IMG/VR virus record: IMGVR_UViG_3300013372_000205
Span: 1 to 24,961 of that record
Origin: a virus
DNA: 24,961 nucleotides
Strand: one strand, 5' to 3'
The position numbers were made by a program, and so were the translations under genes. A model generated the notes under the pieces. It made no database searches. It was not told the DNA's origin and was given only the letters and a program-made list of their open reading frames with translations. The first letter of the stretch is position 1, and every line of letters begins with the position of its first letter. This document shows positions 7,401 through 19,400 of this stretch, piece by piece.

Positions 7401-10400
7401 CGGTATATTCTTTCTCCAACTGCATAATAGAAACCGTCTGCAAAAATAACATCGTTCAACCTGTCAGGAGGAATACTGATAGGACTACTATCAAAATTAT
7501 CATTTCCATATGGAGCTTTATCAAATAATATAGGATTACCAGTTGTTACCCAATTCTTAGCATCAAAGCTAACTAACATTGGATTAAGCAACGTTCTAGT
7601 AGTAACAACATATTGGTCATCAAAGTATGATATTCCCGTAATATCTAAAACCATGTCAGCAATATTAAAATTATCCCACGTTATTCCATCTTCACTAATC
7701 AAAACAAATGAAGTGTTATTTGAATCTCCTACTGCTACATAACGAGTACCATCATTCACTATTGCTTTAATATTAGCATTGCGTGGGTAAAACGGTTGAT
7801 CCTGTAGTTCAAAATCTAAGGATAATTCATCATCCGGACTAAAACTATTACCATAATATGTATTGTTTGGATAAGTAATACCTTTAACTAGTTGTTGCAA
7901 ATCCTTAGGAGGCATATTAATTGCCGGCTCATAGTATGCCACAATTCTGTCTAATGCATTTAGCATTCTATCACTACTTTCAATTGTAGCCCACTTAGTC
8001 TTATCAAACGTTCTGTCGTTATTACTTTCTACACAACGCCAAACTTTATTATCATATGTTACAATTGAAGTACTATCATATTTGTAATTCATTCCGTAGT
8101 AGATAGGCTCAGGCGCATATGCAAAACTATTAGTATTTGCCAAATACGTGAATTCGTTGTATCTTACCGGGAGTCTCATGCTGATATCTTTGTATACTTC
8201 AACTTGAGTATCATTGATTGGTTTTAAATAATATAAACTGTATAAACCAACAGCAGTACCAGTAACGTTAGAATATAATATTCCTCCTCCGTTGTTGTCA
8301 GTACTATATTCGATTGTTATGATTGCATCATTACGACCGGTGACACCACCCAAACTAGAACCCGGAATCACAATTATATCCCCGCTAATATACTTACTGC
8401 CAGGGTTTAATATCTTAATAGTATATTGATTTGTCGGAATATTTGGATCAAATTTTGGTCTATATATTTCAATCTTAGCTCCATTAGAACTAGTGTCATC
8501 ATATGTGAATGGTGCTACTACAGTATAAAAATATATACGAGTACCTTGTATTTGACCAGGCTTTAATGTAGTTGGTTCGTAGTTTAACCCAACAACCGCA
8601 TTGTTATCAACATTAACTACTTGCGTAATTGGTAATACAGCACCCTGGAAACTAGCTAAGTTTGCATCTATTGCAATACCGGTTGCAGTAAAAGTTTTTA
8701 TTGGCCCGTTATTAATTGGCGTACCTGTTACTGTACACGTATCTACTCTTCCGTTAGAACCTGAAATCCCAGTGATGCGAATTACCAAATTGTTTGCAGG
8801 AGTAGTACCGTTAAATCTACTTCCATCCATATACACTAAGTCGTTTACTTGGTATCCACTACCGTAATAGAAAGGACTAACGGTTGCGGTGTAAGAACTG
8901 CCATTTGATGTTATATTGAATCTTGCATTAGTGCCAGTACCATTAGTAGTATCACCCAATTGAGGATCTGCGTATACTCTTTCAACTGCTGTTACTGTAA
9001 TTACGCAATCATTTGTAGTATTAGCCCCGGCCAATCTAGAACCCAATATTCTAATAACATCATTCTGTCTATATGCCGCGCCAACGGTTGTCATTGTCAC
9101 TGAATAATTTCCACCCAAGAGAACATTATTGATTGTAAATTTAGCATCAGTCGAGCCACTTATACTTGCAGTAGCTGTCATGTTAGTATAGGATCTACTA
9201 TAATATAACAATGTCATATTACTAGAACTCTTATCATTAATTGTTCTACTAAAAGGACTTGACCAAAATTCATCTGGACGCCAGACTTCTACCTTAGGTA
9301 CATAACTAGTTCTATCAAATCGCAACGTGTTTTGCACACCTCTAATCAAATTGTTACTTGTTATAGGAATAGCACGTACTGTTAATTCAAATTTATATGT
9401 AGTAGTAATAGCTTGAAAGGTTGGTTTGAATATGAATTTATCAGCGCCTTTTAGACTATTTGCAAGAGTCTTGTGCAACGTAATTGAGATAATTTCTGAT
9501 TGATCCACAGTCGCTACCACATATACATAATAGTAACCATTCTTAATAGAGCCACCGGTGCCATCTATCACAGTTGACTTAATCATATCTCCTGTTTGTA
9601 AGAATGTAGTAGGTACTAATACCGTATGATTAATATAGTTAATTTGCGTATCTTCAAATGTTATTTCAAAACTATTAGTTACTATTATTTCCGGAGTCAC
9701 TGCATAATTTTCGCCTGGGTCTACTACCTTTATACCTATAACTTTATCACCACTCATTATAGGTAATAAACTAGCTTCACGGGTAGGGATAGGATAAATT
9801 TCCGTATCAATATAAGCGGTGACTGTGGGAGGATCGACATAGTTACGACCTGTGTCTAATACGATAACTCCAGGTAAATCCATATAAACAGTAGTACCTG
9901 GATAATGAACAGTTACTAGAGAATTGTTTAAACCTCTTGTTAATCCTGAAACACGGCCAGTTTCTCTATCAACAGTTGAATACCCAATAAGTTCATCATC
10001 AATTTTCATTGTGCCTACTATAGGTATACCTCTACCATTGTCTACAAACAACACATTACTTGTAGTTGTCATGTACTTTACAATTACTGCTACTATTGAA
10101 TCTGAAACAGTATCTAAACTTAATCCGTAACCACTATACCAATTTGAATAGGCAGAGTTTTGCCATACATCATCTGTAATTGAAAATTCATTATCTCCAT
10201 AATTCGGAGATTCAAATACTAATTTTGGAGTTTCGAATTTATCAATGCTTGCATTGTACTTTGGTGGCAAATCAAAATCAGTAATGTCACCGGTATATGT
10301 ATCCAATGCATTATACTTGAACCCTAACTCTTTTATTACAGTGTGATATGGTTTAGTTTCATTAATAAATCCACTAATTAAATTCTCGTTATCACGTTGA

Positions 10401-13400
10401 TATTTCTTTTCTTGCTCTAAATTACGCACTGTATATACTACATCTGCAAAACTAGTTTTATTTAACCATGGCAAGTAATTATGAGCATCAGTATTCTCAC
10501 TCTGAATATACTCAAACATCAATATCAAACTCTTGTTTCTATACGCTAATAAAGGACCAGTATAGATTTGCTCATTCAATGCTCTAATAATATTTCTAGT
10601 TTCAGTTGACGGGTATCCATCATACACAACAGTATCATAGAAATTATCACCAAATCCAATCTTATTAGTTTGGTAATCCCATAGAGTATCTAAGAATTTT
10701 ATAGTACCGTTTTGCAAACCAATACGTACCCAAGAACCAGAAGTATAAACATGTACTTCACGATTACCTTGACTATTTTGTGCAATACCTACTATCAATC
10801 CTTCTTTAGGTGTTAATCTTAGTAAGTCTGGATAAGATGCTACTTCAATTGCAGCCTTTGTTTTATCACTGTATCCATCTTGCCACCAATAAGTATGAGT
10901 CCAATAATTTCTAGTATTATGATAATCGCCGTGGTCAGTTAAGAATGTTAGATTACCAAATTCACTTACTGTATATTTTGCTAAAATACTATTAGCATAT
11001 TCTAAGTAATTTTCTAATGCTTTGAATCTATTAATAAAGAACCCTTGTCTTGGTCTTACATTAACACCAATTTGTAAATAGCTAGGTAAGTTAATATTAG
11101 GTACAGTAGCACCGGATTCATCTACACCGGCAAAACTATCTAGTAATCTATCATATAAACTTTCAGGATATGTATATCCACGCAGTTTATTAACAAAGCC
11201 CGGTAAGAAATCTTCTGGGAAATTGCTTCTTATTAATTTGAATTCATTATGTGTGGGTGTTTCTCCGGATCCAGTACTAAAACCAATATGCATATTAGTT
11301 TGCAAACCGTTGATATATTCTCTACTATTGTATATTGCAAATGTGTCTGGTCTTAATGGTGCAAGATAACTTATACCTGAACTCTGTGGATTAGTAATAT
11401 ATTGTTCTATAACACTATCAGTTAATGTTTTACCACCGTATAGTTTATTAGTTTGTCTAACCCAGAAATAATATTTTGTAACCAAATTGTGATTTGAATT
11501 AACTGCGAATGAAGTTGTATAACGTTCTAAATCATAGGTAGTACCAACACCAACGTAGAATGCAGGTGTTACATCACTTTCTATCCAAGAATAAACTGCA
11601 ACAGTACTTCCAGGGAATACACTACCCCAATACTTTGCGTTATAAACTAAATCATCTTGGTGATAGTTCATAAATTTAACGTCACTTGTATTAAACCACA
11701 ATTTACCAATATGTGCTTTGCCCCATACTATAGTGCCGGTATCAACATTAATACTATTATATCCTGCAGGATCAGTCATAGAGATAAAATCTAAATTTTC
11801 TGCGATTGCACCTAATAATTTTCCACTCAACGGATCAAAATAGTCTAATGAATTTAGATTACTATCATCTAAGTTATTATATAATTGTATCTTTTTAATT
11901 TTAGATACATCTACCACCGGGCTAGATTTTCTATGCACAGACCAGTTTGGTTTTCTTTCAGTATTTTGATATATTACTGCTCTACCGCCCACGTTATCAG
12001 ATTTGAAGTTAGGGCTACCTACCATAACAACATAATCATTAAATGTAACAGTAGACCCATACATTGGCTTTTTACCGTAAATAGGTTCTAAATCATTTAA
12101 TGGTTGTGAATAGATATATTGTCCAGTGTTTAATAAACTTTCAGCATATGGTTTAACATAATCGTACATGTAAACAGCGCCAGCCTCAGTTGCCTCATCT
12201 TGGAATGTTGTCAAATTACTATCAAATACAGTATCATTGTGTGCGTAATCATCATCACTAAAATCAAATTTAGTGCTTACAAATCTTGATCCTGTTGGGG
12301 CTGATACCACAAAGCTATTAAATTCATTAAATTGAACATTATGTCCAAATGCTGTACTATTCTCTGGGTGAGGATTTCTAATCACTTGTGTTTTAGTATA
12401 CGGGGCTATTCCTAATTCATAATAATAATTTCCGTTGAACACTTGCAATGTTAATTTGTTATTATCCTGAGATAAGTTCATATCACGTAATCTAATAACC
12501 AATCTATCATCTTCAGTAACATATGCAAATACGTTTGTTACATTAGCTACGTTAATAGCGTCTGCTATATCATATGCATCACCATTTGGAAACGGTACGC
12601 TTTGACCATTAACTAATAGATAACTTGCGCCTAATACATTGTTGGCAACAATAAATGCAGTAACTCTACCAAAACGTTTACCTTCATTAGTATAACGATA
12701 AACTGCACCTTCTTGCCCAGCTGGTGCAGTTGGTATTGCATCATCTGCTTGTGTAGCTGTTGTTATACCACTACGGTCATATGGTGCACCAACAAGTAAT
12801 TCACTTCCTGTACTATTACATGACACACTTGTACCAAATTGTTGTCCTGCAATTACGCCATTATAGCCCTCGTAACTTGCTAATTGTTGTTCTAATACAA
12901 AGTTTACGCTACTTAATGTAACAATGTCTCCTGCAAAAACACGCGGGCCAATCAATACTAAGTTTAATATTACTACATATTTGCTAGTAGATAATCTAAT
13001 GCCATTAATGAAAATTTGACTTCCACGACCAGGACTGAATGGCAAATATAATGCATAGAATGAGAACGGAGGACTATCATATTGTACAGTCCATGATTCA
13101 ACTAATCTTGAATGTACATATACATAACCAACATCAGCTATTACCGGTAATAAAGGATCCGGGCTATATCTAAAGTTGGCTTTAGGAGCACCAACAAATA
13201 GTTTTGAACCATCATAATTTGTTGCAATGCTATATCCATAGTTGTCGCCAGCTTGGCTAAATGTTCCTGCATTTATTAAATTCAGCAATGAGTAATTGTT
13301 GTTTACTGTTCTTAAGAATGCATTATCACCATCAATATTTGTAGGCGTAATACTATATCCTATACGTTCTACTGTATGGAATGTTGTTCTGTTTACTGTA

Positions 13401-16400
13401 GTTGTTATTACTATTGCCGCACTGTTAGCTGGTATATTAGTAAATGTAATTGTTTCTTGTGTTAATGTGTAAAATGCCGGCAACACAGTTGAACCACCAA
13501 CCGTTACTGCAATATTATTAATAGTGCGAACAAATCCAGTTGATAAGGTTGGTTGTAAGTCGTATGTAACTTTTGTTCCATTACCAGTAAAAGTGTCAAC
13601 CACTGTATTAATATACTCACCGGTAATTATTGTTACATAATCCAGTGCTTGTGTTACTGAATATACCTTAAGTACAGTTCCAAGATGTACGTATGCAGGA
13701 TTTTGATAAATTGCTACTCGTAAAAATTCATCAAAGGTATTGAAATGCTGAGTAGCATTATCCAAGTAACTAAACAATTGAGTATATAACACGCTTTGCA
13801 TGTTATCAATGTATAACTTAGTCATTCCGGTAACATAATCATATTCAGTATTACTTAAAATAACCGTATAATCTACTGGATCACTTTCTGGATCAAATGA
13901 TACTTTTGTACCAGTTGGAACTATACCTTTAATCTGTATATAGTAACGTCTTTTTGTTGAATTGATACCTGTTGTAGTAGATCCAGATACTTCATAATCA
14001 TTTGTTGCTTGTAATAACGTATATCCGGACTTTGCATCATATCCTAAATTGAATATAGTAGCTGTATTATATTGATTATATTGCCAAAATGTGACACGTT
14101 TGCCAGGAGGAATAACAGAAACTTTGTCACCTGTAACAATAAATTCTTTCTTTAGTGGTTCAGTAGTTACCGCAAGTGCAATTCCAGTGAATAGATAAGT
14201 AGGGTCAACATCACGTTGGAATGCAATAATACTATTATAATCTACTGCACTTAAGTATAAGAAATTACCATCACCGCTGAAGGTCATACTTGTACCAACA
14301 TAAGCACCGGCAACAGTAATAATTTGTTCTTCAACTAATGCTTCCACTTCTGGAAGTTGTACAATTCTATATACATATACTTGGCTTGTCACGTTATCTG
14401 GTTTTGACACTACCATAAATTCTTCATTACGTGCAATACTCTTACCATATGGTGCAGTTTTTGTAATAGTATCTCTCAGTAAGAATCCACCGTTGGATGC
14501 TTGAATATATCTATATAACTTACCAGCACCGGGGTCACTTACATAATATCCTAACTTAGGTAAATATGCAATTGCGGTACCAAAGGTTGTGTTGTTTAAA
14601 CTTCTAATATTTGCATTATTAAATTTTGTTAGTTTATAATTTAATGACTTACGATACACAGCCCAATCATTATTTACGTCTTTGTCAATCCAAACAGTGT
14701 TTTTAGTATATTCACTATTCATTAATGGTAAGTTTAACAAACCTACAGGACTACTTAATCTTTGGCTTTGTAAGTTAAACACTAATCCTAGACCGTTAGG
14801 GGTGATAACATTTAAACTATTAGGTAATGATAAATTTACTACTACTGTTTTGTTTGTACTAATAGAAACAATCACATAATACCCATCTACTCTATAGTCA
14901 TAGTTTACAATACCTATACCGTCATATTTTGATAGTGAATGCGGAATATCAAATGTGAAAGTTACAGTACCATCTAAATTATTAAGTACCGAAGTTAATC
15001 TTCTTCCCAATGGTATCGGAGTATATATATTCCAGTTACCTCTATTATCTGCAATCCATATATAATCATTAGCATATACATACCCTACTGTAGTTTTATC
15101 TAATCTTTCAATAGTATAACCAGTTAAATATGTATCGTCTAAATTTACATATCCAGAGTCTGGCATATTAACTAATGATCCATTAGTAACAATTGGTAGG
15201 ACATTTGGACTTTTTATAACTCTTTCATAGTTAACCAAATCGTATAAAGGAACTTGTTGATGTGCCCCTGTAACAGGGAACCCATTAGTTAAACTAACGA
15301 TAGCCGGGTTACCGGTTAATAAGTTTTCATTTAATGTAAACTCTACAAAATTATGATTTAATATTCCGCCATATTCTGCTGACTTGATCGCCCAATTTTC
15401 ATATATATCGTATTCTAATGTATGGTTCTGTAGTTCAATACCTTGCAATATGTCAAGTCCGTCTCTGGAACCCTTACTACCAATCATGTTCTTGTAAACA
15501 CCGATTTGAGAACCATCATTTAAGTTAGCATCAGCAAGATACGTGCGTGGTCTATATCCAATTAAGGAGAATCCTAATAAATCTCCATCACTTTCTAAGT
15601 TACCACGGAACTCGTCATAATATAATAATGATTCATTCGACCTTGTACTAGGGTTAGGTAATAACCCCTCATGTATATTTTGATAATTAGTTTTTAACCA
15701 ATTGTTATAATTGAAAGTAGTGCTAGGTACAATAGTTTGAATATTAGCCATCCAATATTCACGTTTGAATTTTACGATTGTTCCTTTGGTATACTTTTTA
15801 TTTGATGTCCATTCTTCAACATTGTTTTCATTTAATATAAACCCAGGAGCAGTTAATGTTCCGTCCCAATCACTTGATTTGGTTCCTCTTACATATAATC
15901 TTTGTTGGCGCAATCCAGTAGTCAAATTGAATATAACATCGTTGAATACTGTGTCATTATCAAATACCACCACATGTTCAACGTTGCTCAAATCTAATTG
16001 TGCATAGCTGATACTATCCCCCTCAATTAAAGGTTTAGCTGAGAACTCGTTACCATTTCTATATATAGATAAATCTTTTATTTGAATAGGTAGTAAATTT
16101 TGACTTAGCATATAATTATCATGTACTAATGATAAAGATTGTACTGTGTTAAATTCTTTGTTGATTAAAAAGCCATTGGCGCATGGATTAAGGTTTATAC
16201 TACTACCATCTTCCCATCCAGACTGATACCAATACAAGACTTCAATAATCATTTGGGCCCATGTTACTTCAGTACCGTTTTCTACAGTGTTAAACTTCAA
16301 ACCTAACGATTCTAAATATTTTCCATAACCGTTTAAAAATTCAGTCAACTTTACCGCACTAGTAAATTCATGTCCATATTGAATGACACTAATATTTTCT

Positions 16401-19400
16401 GTGAAGTTTTGTGCTAATTTAATATTAATTGCGCCATACCCAATCTCAGTATAATTACCATTGGTTATAGGTTCCATGTATTTGAAGTATGCTTTATTTT
16501 GGCTATTGCCATACACCTTAAATCCATTAGCTGTTTTTTGAACAATTACGCTACTGTATACAATAGTATTTTCAGGTTCATTTCTATAAAATAAAATATT
16601 ATAACTATCGTCAGGAATTAGTAAACTATTATTTTTACTATTTGGTGAACCTTTTTCAACATAAAAGTTAAGTTGATTTTTATCACTAAACCCTGATAAC
16701 TTGTAAGTTAGTCTAACATCTAGGTTGTTCAATAGTTCTGTTAATATTTCATTACCTTGCAATCCATATTGTTGTAGGTAGTCAACCATCCAATTTAAAT
16801 AACTATGAGATGCAGTTGATGCATCTTTTCCATATATGGTAATGTCACTAGGTGAAGACCTAAATCTGTTATCAACTAAGTATTGTTTAAACTCAGCGTT
16901 GTATTTGTATTTGTCTAGGTCTACACCTAAGCTAAGGAAATTAGCAGGTTTTGTTAATGCAAATATACGCATCAAATCAAAAGGCCAAGCACTACTTGTT
17001 AGATAAGCATATTCTGCGGGACCAACGTCACCCGCATCCCAGTCAGTTTTAAATGTACGCTGTGTATATGCTCCAACACATGATTCAAACGGACTTATTA
17101 GGTTACCGTTTTTGTTTACTGGTAAAATCTTTAGTAAGTCTGGTCTAATTCTCTTTTTATTAATATATGGTGAGCCGTCATTCCATACATAACCATTACT
17201 GATATCTTTCCACAGTAGGTCATTGGTGCTAGTATAAGGAGAACTACCATAATATCCATCCCACCATATTGGCTTGTTAGTTATACCTAACATTTCCCAA
17301 GGTGTAATATGAGGTGATATTGTATCGTATAGCCATAAATATATACCTCTCCAACTACCTTTGGTAAAAGATTTGTTAGTTAGTTTATTTGTTGCTTTTT
17401 TATAATTCCATGTATACTCATCGGTACTATCATAATATTGTTGATTAAATTCTATACGATTTAAACCAGTCCAGTTTAAAAACGTAGTAGTGTATAGATT
17501 CATAAACTCATCATATGAGTACTCTGTGGTTCTAAACTCACCAGGAAGTATATCATCAAGTAATAACGGGATCTCTGCGTTAACTTTGATGTTGTTATAT
17601 ATTCTTAGTTCAAATTCATAAAGTGCTTTGTCTCTGAAGTCTTGCAAGAATCCATCGTTATACTCACCGTATAACTTAGTTAATGAACCGTCATGACCTT
17701 TTAACATGAATGTAGGTTTATAATAAGTATCATCTAAAATGATATCAGGTATAGATACTGGATATAATCCTAATTTAGAAGGAGTGTTTGGAACATAACT
17801 ACCATATGTTTGATTATATTCTTTGACCGTTACTATGTCGCCGGCTTGTAGAGTTGTTATAATTAATACATAAGGATCCACATCCGATACAACATAATCA
17901 ACATTACGTATCAGTTGAATGTCCTTAGATAAACCATCTACAAACCTAGTTATATATAACAACACACTATAATAATTTGCATTAGTAAAATCATATGTTC
18001 TTACTAGTGGATAAACCGTATCACCCAATCCTACTTTAAAATTGTATGTATTAGTTACGTAAGCAGTTTTGCTAGGTAACATGTCACTCCAAAAGAAAGG
18101 ACTACTATCGCTCTTAGTACTTGATATAATATCTAATGAATCATCTAGGATAGATAATGGTGAATCATAAGGAGTATAGTTTTGACTATTTACTGTAGAT
18201 ACCAATAATGCTTTAAACTTTACATACTCATTTGAATTATATGAAATACTACTAAAGAAATTATGACTTTGTTTTCTTATAATAGTAGAAGGTATAACCA
18301 ATGATGCACTATTTTGAATGATTCGCATACCATATGGAACTACATTACCCAAGTCTCTATAATTGTTTGCCCCAAAAGCAATACCAACTAAGTTAGGAAT
18401 GTTATTACATATACTCTTAAAATGTCCTCTTATATCACCTGAGTTGATTACTGTAATTTGTTCGTTGAACGGATTATGATCCAAGTTACTTGGAATTTGA
18501 TAATATCCAGTTTTACTAATCTGGTCACTATATAACAATATATCTATTGCATTACTATTTGATAGTGTACTTAATATTTTAATTGATGTTCTATTTGCAG
18601 ACACCGTTACTATATAACCAGAAGAATCGATTCTATCATTATCAACATATACAACAATTGTTGGCCAGTTTGTTGTGGTTGCATCCTTCATTGCAATATC
18701 ACATACAAAAGTTTGGTCAGTTATTGTGTTTTCATTGTATGCAAAATTAAATATCTGATATTGAAAACTACTTTCAATCGCTGGTTCCCAGCCTATTTTA
18801 CGAACATATTCGTTATCATTAATGAATGAGTGTACATAGCCAGTATTAATAGCCTGGTTGATAGATACTCCACTAGATACATAATTGAAGAAGGTACTGT
18901 TTAATGTTACATCAAAAACTATGTCGCTTAAGTTACCTACTCCACTATATTTAATAGGGAATCTTAATACAGAGTCATCTACTCCGGTTGTTTCAGCATA
19001 CTGGAATAACGTACATCCAGTAAAATTGGTTCCAGGATAATATTCAAATGCGCTAAAACTTATACCATTGTTGTCGTATATGTCGAATAAAGGTGGTTGA
19101 TTAACTCTTTCTTTGAACTGTGAGGAAATCCACTGGTCTCCATCAAAATATAATGTACGCCCAACATGTGTGTCACCTCTAGTTATTAATATCTGATCCA
19201 GATATTCAATATCACCGTCACTTGCTTTAGTTAGAGTAACAATCCGTTGACCGTTAATAGTAGCTAGTGCAGCCACATATATTTTATTCCTTACAGCAAG
19301 ACTAGTATCGTTTGCAAACACAATTCTTGCACCATCAAACAATCCACTTTCAGTACCATCAGGTTGATAATCTGTAACACCACCGTTAATAGTTGACAAT

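Noticed and set aside
6824-7771. Asp-box block as an active sialidase
   Set aside because: Asp boxes are structural; no FRIP motif or arginine triad arrangement could be found.
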